Below, piece after piece: positions 12,516 to 23,962 of a stretch of DNA of 64,000 bases. Source of the stretch: Stereum hirsutum FP-91666 SS1 (lineage: Eukaryota; Basidiomycota; Agaricomycetes; Russulales; Stereaceae); the NCBI RefSeq assembly GCF_000264905.1, contig NW_006763132.1, positions 1,217,503 to 1,281,502 on the forward strand. The letters run 5' to 3'. The notes under the pieces are model-generated. The model did no database searches, was not told where the DNA came from, and worked only from the letters and a program-made list of their open reading frames with translations. Position numbers and translations under genes: made by a program. The number at the start of each line of letters is the position of its first letter. Position 1 is the stretch's first letter.

Positions 12516-12927
12516 GACCAATTGAGCCCTGGCTATTGATTTTATCGATGGAACAGTCGGTGTAATGTGTATTATGTATTGTTGAAGTCTATCGTATGCT
12601 GTAGACGTTGAGCTTCGAATAATCCCGTATCTTCCCTTTACATAGTTTAATACAGATCAGGAAGCTAGAACTTTTAGACCGTACGTTGTAGGTGCCTAAT
12701 GCGCATGTCTGGACATTAATAGCATCCATAGAACGACGCAATGGGAGATCTAGATGCACTTTACGTAGTTGAAAGCAAAAAGTACAGGGAGGTGGCATAT
12801 ATAATGTCATGTTTCATCGTCAATAAACAGCGACATCGCGAAAAGATGACAGTGGAAGCGTTGGCGCCTCGGGTTATGACGCGGTGCGGAAAGAACTGAA
12901 TGGAGGCAAGCCATGAATATGAAGCAA
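12516..12927. other. Intergenic, convergent gene ends
   Basis: This 412-bp stretch lies between the stop codons of the plus-strand kinase and the minus-strand DUF6534 gene and presumably holds both 3' UTRs. No gene or repeat was seen. Confidence 0.6.
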
Positions 12928-14809
12928 TTACGGATACGCTTTCGAGTCCGTGGTAACGTCGAAAGTGTAATCCCCGCTGCCACGCTTATTCGCGCCCACG
13001 ATGGAGTCGCTCATCTCATGTTGTTCGACGTTTACAAACACCTGCATATTGATATTTCCCACTTTTAGTCCGACGCCACCCAAATTGAAGAATGTGGAAA
13101 AAGACAGGTGGCTGGGAGTTTGCGGGAAGACGTACCTCGGGAGCGGTCGTTGTACCCTCGAAAGTGAGCACGTCCTGACGCCTCCTTGCACCTTTCGATG
13201 ATTGTCCATGGAGGGTGTTCGCTTGGTGATCAGGCTGTGATGATGAATTGTAGGCCCAACCGGTTCTTGCGTTGAGTGACGAAAGTAAGGAGTTGGTATA
13301 CAATTTCGCAAGAGGCATGTTGAAGACAAGATGCAGGCCGTTGGGCTATTCGGTGAAGTAAAGCCCGATGACGATACAAGTGAGTGATAGAGGGTTAATA
13401 CGATGTGGATGATGGGCACGCACACTCGCTAGAAAGGCGATGAGAGCGGCCTGAAAAACAACGGTGAGCGACGATAATGGACATGGTAGACCATCTTATC
13501 GAGAACGGTACTAACAACAGCCACCTAGTGGAGCCAAGCTCTGTCAGCACAAGAATGCGTGGCCAAAGATGATGATGAGCCCGAACGCACGATGGATGTA
13601 ATCAAGCCAGTTTGCACCGTGACTAGCCGAAGAACAGTAGTTGAGTCGGTATCCCCGGACCAGGCATATCACTGGAATTTGAGCGTACGTCTGATGATCC
13701 TGTCCACGATTCCATCTGTCACCACGAACGCGCTCTTCTGTTTTCTCTGTACGCATCGTAAACCATGTTCAACGTCTTTCCTCGCTTTATCCACGTTGTC
13801 GTGAGACTGAGAAGAATGAGAAACACACCAGATACGACACTAGAATGAGTGTAATGAGGCAATCACAAAGAGCAGAGAGAGCGAGCCAGATTATGACAGC
13901 CGGCTTGAATGTCTGGAACTCAACGAAGCGCGGAACGATGCCGACCGCTATCGCCGTAGCCACCCCTGCGCCTGTGTGCAGTAAAGTGGCATTAGAAATT
14001 TAGAATTTGGAATGGTCGAGGACGGATGTGGGCGTACAGCACGAAACAAATGCGCAGAAGCCGACGAGGATGGTGGCCCAGATGCTATTGGTCAATACTT
14101 TTACTCTCCAGGCGAAGAATAGCTGGACTGCCATCCCGATGACACCCTGCGCATTGGATAAAAGCCCCTTCTAAATGACTTGAAGAAGTAGAACGACTGA
14201 ATATTACGCACAGCGGGATCCGTCCGGAAGACTGCACCCAAAAACAATTGAGCGAGTTATTCAATATGCGAGGTGTAGAGCATAGATTCACCCCATGTCG
14301 CAACTTCGAGGTACGATTCATCGGCTACAGAAGTCAGGTTAATCAGCACCAGGACAGGCCTTTTGCGGGAGTCACCAAAACGCACAGAAATGGTTGATAA
14401 GGGCGTCATACACTAGTTGCATGTCGAAAACTGTATTGATTGTATCTGCGACGAAAAGGATACCGATCTGTTGACGGCAACAAACAGAATCAGGTCCACA
14501 CGGTCAATAGCGCAGTGCTGAGGCCTGGGACGAACAAAGCATCTCAACCAGAATTTATCCCTATGGATAAAAACATGAGCTGGCAGAGTTCAGCAAATGG
14601 GTACCGGAAGACTGCTCACCTTGTGTATGATTGGTGGTACATATACAGCTGTGCGACCGTGACTCCAAATAAGAGTATGTTTATAAAGGTCCCGACGAGT
14701 ATTGGGCCCCATCTGCACATGCAAATGGTCGTAAATGTAAGGTGTGGCCTGCAGCTACCCGAGAAACGGGACTGAAAATGACTCACGTGGACTGAGCGAA
14801 GGTACTCAT
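12928..14809 (-). CDS. DUF6534 seven-helix membrane protein
   Basis: Spliced into about eleven short exons. The start MSTFAQST joins WGPILVGTFINILLFGVTVA (helix 1), then DKFWLRCF, IGILFVADTINTVFDMQLVY, ESYLEVATWG, FRTDPA, GVIGMAVQLFFAWRVKVLT, CAGVATAIAVGIVPRF, IIWLALSALCDCLITLILVS, VTDGIVDRIIR, LTVQTGLITSI, ALIAFLAS, PNGLHLVFNMPLAKLYTNSL followed by LSSLNAR. These are the signature blocks of the DUF6534 family, which is greatly expanded in Agaricomycetes and has no established biochemical role. The last exon encodes VFVNVEQHEMSDS, matching the usual conserved tail. The start at 14809 gives a short exon 1 typical of the family; a further upstream exon is possible. It runs convergent to the kinase and is preceded by a MITE in its upstream region. 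Confidence 0.8.
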
Positions 14810-14913
14810 AGCTGAGAGGGAGGCGTGAAGCTGATGACCTGGACGACGAACCGACTCCTCCTGCTCAATATTTGGGGCAAGCCAGGCGCAAACTATCAGG
14901 ATCTGCCTCCAGT

Positions 14914-15060
14914 GGGTGACTTTCCGTAGGGGGTTTGTGCACGTTCTAGAGACCTAGAACACAGAAAAGAGGCTCAGATCGATTTCTGATTGGCTGAGAG
15001 CCTCGTATTTGTGCTTCTGTGCGTCAAGAAACACTCCTAGACTGCTACGGAAAGTCACCC
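14914..15060. mobile_element. MITE, 16-bp perfect TIRs, 3-bp AGT target duplication
   Basis: The left end GGGTGACTTTCCGTAG (14914-14929) is the exact reverse complement of the right end CTACGGAAAGTCACCC (15045-15060). Both ends are flanked by AGT (14911-14913 and 15061-15063), a 3-bp target site duplication. The interior is also a loose palindrome (AACACAGAAAAGAGGCTCAG against CTGAGAGCCTCGTATTTGTG and TTCTGTG). No transposase is encoded. A 3-bp duplication fits PIF/Harbinger or CACTA superfamilies; the sequence alone does not decide. Confidence 0.9.
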
Positions 15061-15735
15061 AGTCTTGTTAAATAAAAGACCACCTAGATGAATTGAAATA
15101 AGAAGCGATAAATGTCGAGCCGCCTTCAGTCGCTTGCAGTTTCGGGATAGTACGCTGCCCTGTGTCGCCAAGGAAAATAGTCCGGCAGCGGTCATCGTGC
15201 GGTGCTTTCGCAACGGAGTGGATATCTGGGGTATGATATATGCGAGATGTATCTCATAAAAAAGTCATACATGGTGACAACTACCTCGAAAGCGGGCGTT
15301 AGGCTCTTGGCTGCATGAATGACATCAGCCTGATATCGTCAATTCAGACTAGTACTAGTGATAGTAATAGAGAAACATCGTGAAAAAGGAGCGCGATTGG
15401 CTCAAAGAGCTACCTGCGCACGCGAATATTACAGGGCTCGACCTGTTCCCGTAGACTGCGGTAATTCTAAGTGATCTGTGACGACGAGCTGTTACTTACT
15501 CGTGGTGGAGGGGAGCTATTGGGACGCGGTGATCGAAAATTGGCACAAAGTTGGATCTGAAGATGCAAAGGCGCCCTTTGGTCGGTTCTTTTCGATCACC
15601 CGGAAAGGTCGATAAGATAAGATCAAAAGATCGAGAAATATTAACGCCAACTTTCTCACTCTGTCAGCTATATCTTTATTGCTTTGCTCGCTCAGCATCT
15701 CTCTCTGCTCGTTACTAAGCCACTGTATAGTCCTG

Positions 15736-15746
15736 GTATATAACAC
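15736..15746 (+). promoter_or_regulatory. Possible TATA element of the Sqt1/AAMP gene
   Basis: GGTATATAACAC lies about 50 bases before the ATG at 15796. Position and sequence suit a fungal TATA element for this plus-strand gene, though such a short distance would leave a very short leader. Confidence 0.35.
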
Positions 15747-15795
15747 GTCTAGTCAACTTCCACGGTCTTCATAGCTTTCTTTTGTTTCAACATCC

Positions 15796-17302
15796 ATGTC
15801 ATCATCAGGCCATCACGAGGTAGACCCGACTATAGAGGGCCAGGAGGATGAAGAAGGATACCTGGAGGCCGACGACGTGTACGAGGTCATTGCAGACGAT
15901 GGTGACCATCCTATGGACGAGGGTGAGGACGAGAATGACCAGCTGGGGGAGCTTCCGTCTGGTATGGAAGGGGGCTCAGGGGAAGGAGACATCGTGTACG
16001 AAGATAACTCGATCCAACATTTTCCCGCTCATCGCCAGTCTGTCTTCGCCGTATCTGCGCACCCAACCGCACCTCTTGCTGTCTCGGGTGGGGAAGATGA
16101 TCTGGGATACATCTGGGATCTCGAGACAGGGAACGAAATCGTAAAGCTTACGGGCCACACGGACAGCGTCTCCGCTACCGGTTTCAGTGCTGACGGAGAA
16201 TTGGTCGCCACGGGCGGTATGGATGGCCGTGTGAGGATATGGAGGAGGGTAGGGAAGGATGACTGGAAGACATGGGAGTTCCTCACAGAGCTTCAAGGTC
16301 CGGACGAGGTTATGGTACGTCTCAATCTCGAAAACTTTAGGCTACCACTCATTTTCGCTCTAGTGGCTCAAATGGCATCCAAAAGGCAGCGTTTTACTTG
16401 CTGGTGCGAATGACAGCACTGTATGGCTTTGGCAACGTTCGTATTTTACCTCCGTCGAGTTTTTTGCACCGTAGCTGACATACCTCACAGTGCCGTCTGG
16501 AAATACGATGCAAGTATTCGCGGGCCACACTGGTCCTATACAATGTGGCGACTTCACTCCCGATGGTAAGATAACTCACAATCATCATCCGAATCCCATT
16601 CTCATTGCCCCTCAGGGAAGCGAATAATCACTGCCGACTCCGATAATAACCTCATCTACTGGGACCCCCGCTCCCCAAATCCAATCTTCAAGCTCACATC
16701 ATCCAATAACCGCTTCAATCTTGACGGCATAACCTCCCTCGCTATCAATCCTTCATCCACCCTCGCTGTCGTAGGTGGTGCCGCCGGCGGAGTTCGGGTA
16801 GTCAGTCTCAGCAAGGGAGAGGTCCTTAACGCTTTGGGTGGCCATAAGGAGGGAGAAAGTGTTGAGAGCGCCGTGTTTGTGAACATTGTGGGCACTGTCG
16901 GAGGCTCGGCGAGTGCTCCGGGTGGTGGGACGGTCGTCACAGGTGGAACAGATGGAAAGGCCTGTATATGGGATTTGAACACGATGAGGCTGAGGGCCAC
17001 TCTGGAACATGAGGTACGTCATATCCTCGTATTTTAAGGACCCGTTGTGATCGCCGCTGACCCTTCGCGCTCCTTGGCAGGACTCTATCACGACTCTCCT
17101 TGTTCACCCGACAAAACCACACCTTGTCGTGTCTGGATCAGCAGATAAAACGCTGCGAACTTGGGACGCTCGTACAGGCGCGCTTCTGCGGGAACACAAA
17201 GGGCACCACGGTCCCGTGTTGGGTGCCGCATTAGGCCTGGGGGGAAATGTCATAGTTACCGCAGGAGACGACGGCGCGTGTTTGGTGTTTGGGACCGAAT
17301 GA
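15796..17302 (+). CDS. SQT1: WD40 ribosome-assembly protein Sqt1/AAMP
   Basis: Exons 15796-16314, 16364-16436, 16491-16565, 16616-17013 and 17081-17302 give 428 residues. An acidic N-terminus (residues 1-70) is followed by about seven WD repeats: FPAHRQSVFAVSAHP…GYIWDLE, LTGHTDSVSATGFSADG…VRIW, LKWHPKGSVLLAGAND…VWLW, FAGHTGPIQCGDFTPDG…IYWD, a divergent blade around LTSSNNRFNLDGITSLAI, TGGTDGKACIWDLN, and LLVHPTKPHLVVSGSADKTL. Sqt1 in yeast is the dedicated chaperone of ribosomal protein uL16 (Rpl10); AAMP is the animal relative. The acidic N-terminus and the insert between blades fit this family. It likely acts in the cytosol, capturing nascent uL16. Assignment is from domain layout and remembered family features. 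Confidence 0.85.
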
Positions 17303-17604
17303 AGCTGAAACATATGAATCAAAACAATGTACTAATGTCGTCTGTTGTGGTCGGGATCGACTCTCTCGATAGTATATTTCTAGATGTTTTTAGCGTTTAA
17401 TTGATCTTTATGACTTGTGTCGACAGTGTATTATTGAGCATCGCTGCTCGTACTTACGGTATCCAGCGGACTTTACTCCAAAGATTACGCATGCAGGTCG
17501 CTCATGTATCACGGTGAAGGCGAAACTTTATTGGGGAGCGACACAATTGAGAGATATTTGTACATCAATGACGTTCCACTGACAACGTACAAGTAGAGAA
17601 ATGA
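17303..17604. other. Short intergenic gap
   Basis: About 300 bp between two convergent stop codons (Sqt1 on plus, F-box on minus). It presumably holds 3' UTRs; nothing else was seen. Confidence 0.6.
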
Positions 17605-19317
17605 TCAGGTCAAGCGGTGGCATGAAATGGGCCCCGACATGTCTTCCTCAAAGGTCCGCGAGTATTGGACTAGGACTTCCGGGACAATACCTCGTAAATG
17701 TGCAAGAGTTTTCTCCGACACTCGACAATCCTGCAAACACAACCACTGGATCGGGACGGCGCGCATCTTTCGTAGGTGAAGGACATCTAGAAGTAGATGC
17801 TCGTAACTCCTCCAGTTATAGGACGCAGCCCGCTCGGTGAGATCAGTACGGTTGATCTGCAGACGCGCAAGTCGCGGGAAGGAGGCCATGGAGATCGAAT
17901 GGTGGTCGCATGCGGTGTCGGTGAGTGAAAGAGCTGAGAGAGGAGCGTAGAGAGCGCAGCCTTCAAGCTCGAGGTAGCGGACGAGCTTCAGGCGTGAAAG
18001 AGCCCTCGTCCAGATCCCAGAGACCGCGGGCTGCGCATACCTCACGGAAAGCACTTCCACGTCGAGGAGGGGAAGGCTTTCGATGGCGTGTGTTGTGCTT
18101 CCGCTGTAGTCGTTCGGGAAGGTCTCGGCAGGGGATATCTCGAGGGTTAAAGGAACATCGGACGGTGAACCGCCACTCAGCGACTCTTCGAAGTGTGGCC
18201 GCCCATCGAGCCCGCCGACAGTCTGAGAGCCTTCGAATAGTGTATCTCCGTTGATATCAGAGTCCTGGGGTTGAATTGTGAGGGTACGGAGAGGGGGGTC
18301 GAGGGCCAGGAACTTGGATGCCAGTGCGGAGAGTAAAGCGCTATGGTCGTCCTCAGATCCGGGAAGCGAAGACGCAAACACCGCGAAGGCGGTGCTCGGA
18401 GGTGTCACGATGTTACTCAACAGAGTAGCGCAACTGGATGGGAAGCCCGTGACACTCAGACGCTTCAACAGAGGGAGCGCGATGCGACGTGTGGGGACTA
18501 GGCTGTCGGTACGGGGAAGTGCGAAGGTGATCTTCAGGTACTCCAGCTCAGGATTTTGCTCCAACATGTCGAGAAACTGAGAGAGTGATGTACTGGCGGA
18601 TATCGACTCGGCGTGTATGTGTAGGCATGTCAGGCCAGTGAACACTGGCACTATCCATGTCTCCCCGACTCCGACGAGCTGCACCTGCCTCAACCGACTA
18701 GCATCGTCACCTAGTAGGATCGGAGAAAGTGGTGACTTGCGTTCAATGGCGAGGGACTCGAGAACAGGAGCAGAGCAGCTCAGGAGGTCTTCGATTGGGA
18801 AGATGTCGGGTGGAGGAAGAGATCCATACAGGTCGATTGTGATAGTATGGTACAGGTGACAACGCAGAGTCTCCATGACGCCGTGCATCTCTTCAAGGGC
18901 GAGTGGGTTGTCTCGGCGGGACAGAGATGTGTCCCCAAAATCGTGGCGGATAGTAAGCGGTGCGGACTTCGCCCTGGATAGCGTCGCTGCGAGCCACTCG
19001 GGGCCAAGGTCGAAGGTAGGTGTGGTCCAGAGAAGAGTGTTGTTAATTGCGACATGTCTCCAGTGGCTGCAGACGTGCGTCACGGTGACGAAGCCGAGAT
19101 GGGTAATGGGCGCCAGACTGTGGAAGTACGCCTTCGTCCGACTCGATCGTGGTGGATCAATGTCGGCCAGGTACGCGAAACACTTGTCCAAAATTTCCAC
19201 CGGGAGTGTGGCTATAGATACTACGATGTCGGAAGTGGCTGAAGGTTGCAGTGGATGGAAGCCACCCCGTATGGTCGGACTGTCGGTTTGAGGTCCGATC
19301 CATGCCCGAGGCGACAT
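17605..19317 (-). CDS. F-box domain protein with LRR-like tail
   Basis: A single 570-codon open frame without introns. The F-box lies at about residues 36-95: IATLPVEILDKCFAYLADID, then FVTVTHVCSHWRHVAINN and TLLWTTPTF. The remainder has the leucine-rich, irregular repeats (LRQVQLVG, LEYLKITFAL, LLKRLSVTGF, LVRYLELEGC) common to Agaricomycete F-box proteins of the 'IN-LPxEIL…CxxWRxxA…TPxLW' type. The role is inferred to be an SCF ubiquitin-ligase substrate receptor. Such genes are highly duplicated in this group and fast evolving, so the substrate cannot be predicted. Start at 19317 gives about 35 residues before the F-box. Confidence 0.8.
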   Translation of the reverse strand: MSPRAWIGPQTDSPTIRGGFHPLQPSATSDIVVSIATLPVEILDKCFAYLADIDPPRSSRTKAYFHSLAPITHLGFVTVTHVCSHWRHVAINNTLLWTTPTFDLGPEWLAATLSRAKSAPLTIRHDFGDTSLSRRDNPLALEEMHGVMETLRCHLYHTITIDLYGSLPPPDIFPIEDLLSCSAPVLESLAIERKSPLSPILLGDDASRLRQVQLVGVGETWIVPVFTGLTCLHIHAESISASTSLSQFLDMLEQNPELEYLKITFALPRTDSLVPTRRIALPLLKRLSVTGFPSSCATLLSNIVTPPSTAFAVFASSLPGSEDDHSALLSALASKFLALDPPLRTLTIQPQDSDINGDTLFEGSQTVGGLDGRPHFEESLSGGSPSDVPLTLEISPAETFPNDYSGSTTHAIESLPLLDVEVLSVRYAQPAVSGIWTRALSRLKLVRYLELEGCALYAPLSALSLTDTACDHHSISMASFPRLARLQINRTDLTERAASYNWRSYEHLLLDVLHLRKMRAVPIQWLCLQDCRVSEKTLAHLRGIVPEVLVQYSRTFEEDMSGPISCHRLT

Positions 19318-20773
19318 AATTTGGGAATAACCTTTCCCATAAATAGTCGTCGGGAAAGCCTGAGCTTGTTCGACAAATGCACGATTCGTATCGCTGTCAA
19401 GAAATTGAGCTTGAAGACTACACCCGTTGACTGCACGAGGTTTGGAAAGATGGAGGACTACCCACTAGTAAAAGGTTGATCTGCCGTTCTCGGTCGTGTC
19501 GACGGGCATATGTGACCCTGGAGTATAATCAAAGCTTGGGGAATAAACGATGTCCATTCAGTCAAGCTCAACATATAGAGCTAATGGTCAAACACACCCT
19601 GTATCTTCGATCTTGCCTAGAGCAGGTTCAGTGTTCAGCGGGACAACAGGAAAATTCATCGAATCAGCGAAGGCTCAAGCAATTCAGATGCTGAAGAGCT
19701 CTAGGAGTACGAAGGTGGAGGAACGAATGCACGAGGGGAAAGCGCGGGGAAGGGGGGAAAATAACCTCGCGCTTACTAGCACCAAAATTGGTGATGCTGT
19801 CTCCCACGAGCAAAGTTAACTCAACGCGTTGACTCCCGCCATCGGTGGAAACGCGATCTCTGTTTGGACGGCGTAATGATTAGTTATCAGGGGCTTACGT
19901 CGACAGACGAGTGCTTTGATCGAGCGTATACCATTTCGCTACGTCCCCACGAACAAATATTAGGAAGGTGAGGAAGAAGGGAATGACGTCGCCACCTCGG
20001 GCCTCTGCAGTCTCGACCTCGGAGGAACTTGGAAGTCGTAAGGCATCTGCATTATGCTCACGAGGATGAGGGGAGTAGCATAAGGCAGCTGATGGAGTAC
20101 ACCCCCACAATGCACCGTCCCGAATACGTAGATATACGTACCAGGAATATTACTTCCCTGTATGCGCGAAGCTGGATGGAATGCATGTGGAGAGATCTGG
20201 ATTGGCTGCTCTTCGTCTGTTTCAAAGACACGCAGTGCATAACAGATAAGCCACCAGGTATCGACCAGTGCTGAGGCTGAGACGATGGAAACAGCAGGAG
20301 TAGCGATACGTAGCGAGCGCCAGGTCGACAAGCAGGAATGTCTCAAGTCTAGTGAAGACAGTCCAAAGCTGAGATAGTTCGACATTTACCACGTCATCCC
20401 ACCCATAAAAAGGATATGATCATGTGCTAACCATGAACATAGGAATCGAAGCTTTCGGACCGACTGCACCTTCTCCAATAGACCATTGCTGGTGAGATGA
20501 ACGCAGTGTGCATAATGTATTATTATTAGGCAGAGTCCAGACACCAGTGGTGACGGTTGTGGCGAGGATCCCAGCGGGGATATGGAGAGGGCAGTTCGAG
20601 ACGAGGATCGAATGCGAGCATGCGCAGAACCTAATAAACGTATCGACAATCAAGTGTATGTGAGAGTCTGCTCGAAAGCCTTGTTGAGAATCGGACGGCG
20701 CGAAACAAAATACGTACGATACAAGCATAAAGCCATGGGCAATGCAGCGACATGTGATTGGGTTTGCATCCTG
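19318..20773. other. Intergenic with a possible minus-strand gene remnant
   Basis: Most of this stretch is featureless. On the minus strand 20630-20450 encodes GILATTVTTGVWTLPNN and GEGAVGPKASIPMFM, followed by a plausible intron and a hydrophobic piece LWTVFTRLETFLLVDLAL (about 20379-20326). The pieces look like a membrane-protein fragment but I could not extend them to a full gene or name a family. It may be an orphan gene or relic. Confidence 0.25.
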
Positions 20774-22437
20774 TTACACAAAGACGCCGATGGCCCCCGC
20801 CTTCTCATCCATCACCCATCCCTTTCCCTCGAGCTTGAGGCTGACATGCGTACGACCACACTTCGCGACGGGGCATTTCCACTCGTACCGCTCTTCGATT
20901 CGAGGTTCTCTGACCTTCCCTTTGCCTTTCCCCTTCCCCTTGGACCCTGCCCGAGCGTTCGGAAGGCTGCCATTTCTAACCGCAGCAAGACGACGATGGA
21001 TGGGAGAAGTAGGTGCTGCCCTTCGCACAGGCGAAGACGTGCTGGCCGATGAAGTATCGGTGACGTTGCTGCTCGGATCGGCGGAGTCCGTATCATTGGA
21101 AGGAGAGGTCGAGACAGATGGGAAAACAACGGTACCGGAGTTGTTGCGAGGACGAAGGCGCGAACGAATCCCGACAGTGCTGAGATTTCCTTCTGAGTCC
21201 AAATGGAGTCCAAGTTCAGACCAGGGATAAAGCTGCGACACAGCCTTGCCTTTCCCTTTTCGGCCCTTCTTCTCCACGTCGTCACCTGCCTCATCCACAC
21301 GCTCAGCGGCTACCTCCACATCCTCCCCGGCTATGTCTGAAGGCGGAGGAGTACTAGGCTTCCTCATGACGATGTCGATGCATTTACCGTCGAGGATATG
21401 GCCGCAACGAAGGCCCCAGAGCTTCCTATCTTTGGCTTCTTGGTCGGAAGTAACCCCATCACCCAAGACTAACGGATGGAGACAGTTCGCGCAGACAAGG
21501 GTGGTGTTGATGTCTGTGGTGGGGGAAGAGGGGCCAGGTTCATCGTCGAGATCGATGACGTCCGAAGGCGGGGTAAGCGCTTGAGCCGGGGGAGCAAAAC
21601 TATGCGTGAAACCATCCGCAGGGAGTCTAGGATGTGTGTACATCGGCTTGTAGTCTGGCTGCTTCCGCCGGAAGTGAGAGCCAAAGTGATCGCCAGGTGC
21701 GTTGAAAAGAGCGTCATGAGCTTGTAACGACCAGTGCGGGTCACCACCGGCGCGAGCCATCGCGGCAACATCGAGAGCATCTTCCATTGCCTCATCGCCA
21801 TCGTCCCAACCTATCCATGTGCCGAAGCGAGGGAATAACCGGTTGAGGAAGCCAGAGCCTAGGTTGCTTCTGTTACGAGTAGCCTCCTCCGCATTCTGAC
21901 GAAGAATGGCTCCACCGAAACCCATGTTGGGAACGTGGTGTGAAGGGCGAGCTGCAGCAGGTGCAGGTACTGGCGCTGGAGCGGGAGCATTGTGGCTGCG
22001 TACGTTCTCTCGAGCTCTCGTCTGTGGACGGAAGCGGTGTTCGAATGAAAATGGCCGTTCGTTCGGCCTAATAAGGCCTGTGGCAGATGGTTCTCTAGAA
22101 CGAGAACGCGAGAACCGTAGATTTGCTGGAATGGGGGGCACGGGAGGGATGGTGCCTGAGCGTGCCGGAGGGGGCGGAGAGATGAGACGGCCTGGGCATG
22201 AGAGAATCAGTGCCGACGTTGTAAGTAATCGCAGTAATGTTCACCTCGGGTCGAGTGCGACGACGAGCTAGAGGGAGAGACATAGCTCCCGTCTTCGTCA
22301 AGCCTCCGTCTGACGGATCGGTGGAGAAAGACAACGTCGTCGTCGTCGTCGTCATCTAGGAGATCGACGTCGATGACTTCCTGGTCGCGAGGGATAGCCA
22401 TAGTGCGGGGTAGGCTGGTAGCAATAGCGGTTGACAT
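20774..22437 (-). CDS. RING-like protein with SUMO-interacting motifs
   Basis: Two exons, 22437-22245 and 22191-20774, joined in phase 1, giving 536 residues. The N-terminus carries EVIDVDLLDDDDDDDVVFL, a classic SUMO-interacting motif (hydrophobic core followed by acidic run). A second core, SDVIDLDDEPGP, lies near residue 280. Zinc-ligand pairs then follow: LVCANCLHPL, GLRCGHILDGKCID, and only about 170 residues later WKCPVAKCGRTH near the C-terminus. The spacing resembles a RING split by a long low-complexity insert. SIMs plus a RING are the hallmark of SUMO-targeted ubiquitin ligases (Slx8/Rfp/RNF4), so a STUbL-like nuclear role is a reasonable inference, but two canonical RING ligands are not clearly present, so ligase activity is uncertain. 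It is transcribed divergently from the tetraspanin gene. Confidence 0.7.
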
Positions 22438-23962
22438 CGTTCAGAGGGTGGCTTGTCGTTGTCGATGATGATGACCGCGACGACTAGTACGCTGATGAAT
22501 ATTATGTTGCGGATCGTCGTCAGTCGTTGACGTCGTGGAACGCGCACCCGCGGGCTTTGCCCGGCGGAGTTTGAACCCATCCGCGTGCGCACGCTATAAA
22601 GTTTTCATTTTTGCGTTTCTGTGCGAGTCGTCCTTCTCTTCCATCTCCGTCTTTCTCTGCTGGTAAGCCTCATCTCCCAATGTTATGGGCTTCTTATTTC
22701 TTTTACTATGATGACTTTATTCTCTTCCCCGTCCTACACGACCATGCCGAGGAACAGAGGTGTCTGTTCGCAACAGACACGCGTCCTTCGGGACGCATAG
22801 TGTACTTGCCAGTGCCATTTCGTCTGATCTTTTTTTCACCTCTTCTTCCTTCATCCCTCTCGCCTCATCGCTAATCACATCTCTCTCCAGGCACTGTTTT
22901 CCCTCTGTCAAGCTTGTTCGCTATCAGAAACAGTGAGTGTTATTACCTTGTTCTGTCCATCAGCCTCGCGTCCCCTCCGGATGAAAATTCGCCGAAATTC
23001 GCAGTTTCCACCCTAACGCCCTCTTCGGAGTACTCCCCCAATGCGAAACGTCTACACTCCCCCTCCATGGCACGTTGAACCCATTGACGTTGCAGGAGCG
23101 TGGGCCGCCGTCCAGCTCGTCTGGCGGTGCGCTGGGCGCAACGCGGGCGGTCGGCGTGATGAGGGTTAACTGACCTTCCTATGGATGTCTGATCTTTCCT
23201 TTGACGCGAGGCTATTTTCTTGTCGAAGATCTCTTCACTGACGATACCTTGTTTCCTTCAGGTGTCTTATCATTGCCTTGTGTCTTTTTTTTCTTGCATG
23301 TATAGTTGTAGTATCTGTGCGGCAATGCATAACATGTTGGCTATCTGTTCCATGCGTGATACTTTTTGCTCGGCAAGTTGTACACTGAAGTGTTCGCTTC
23401 CACTGGGACCTGAATTTTGTTCGACGCTTCGTTACGCTTTGAAAAGATGGCAGTAAACGATGCTATTCATCGTATTTGCGCTCTCGCCATCGTCTAATGA
23501 GACCTGTACTCTACACCCTCCGCTCTACCATCGTCGTCATTGGGGTTTCTTGCTCCCCCTGTTCTAGCCTGCATATCTTGAGTTCTTTTGTCCGATCCTC
23601 TACGTTTTGGAGTATTGGTCGAATGATTGCCCAAGGACGCACAGGCCGCATCCAATTGAAACGGTAAAGGGCGCCACTATAATTGTCGTCATCCGATGTC
23701 CCTCTACTCGCACGTCTGGTTCCAGTCTGCGTTCATATGGTCGTTTTCTGCTGCAGTAGGAGCTCGAGGACGATGTCGAGCGAAAATATCATTCTGTACA
23801 ACAGGGAGGTGGGCCACAGTGGCGGGGAAGCGAAGACCGGAGAACGGCGAGTAGACGCCATACGGAAATCGGTGTGATTGGGAGTGCCACGACGAGCTCC
23901 TTTCGTCGTACCGCCTGGCCGTCGCAGTCTTTCCTTAATATTTACCAGAGCGCACTGTCAAG
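22438..23962. other. Divergent promoter and long tetraspanin leader
   Basis: No protein-coding gene was recognised. A TATA element sits at 22595. Good donor and acceptor sites (for example GGTAAGCC near 22663, TCTCTCCAG near 22891, GTGAGTG near 22932) suggest spliced 5' UTR exons for the tetraspanin gene. Pyrimidine-rich tracts are common throughout. Confidence 0.45.
22595..22601 (+). promoter_or_regulatory. TATA box, likely tetraspanin promoter
   Basis: TATAAAG follows a GC-rich stretch and is followed by pyrimidine-rich sequence. It faces the tetraspanin gene, whose ATG is about 1.36 kb downstream, which would imply a long leader with introns. Inferred from sequence and position only. Confidence 0.4.

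Larger units (their letters stand above)
14810..15795. other. Divergent intergenic region with a MITE
   Basis: This lies between the divergent starts of the DUF6534 gene and the Sqt1 gene. It contains one 147-bp MITE (14914-15060). Apart from that I see no gene. TATATCTTTATT near 15669 and GGTATATAACACG near 15736-15748 are AT-rich and may serve the Sqt1 promoter. Confidence 0.5.

Noticed and set aside
19960..20728. Complete membrane-protein gene
   Set aside because: Hydrophobic fragments exist but I could not build a consistent exon chain or name a family; kept only as a possible remnant.
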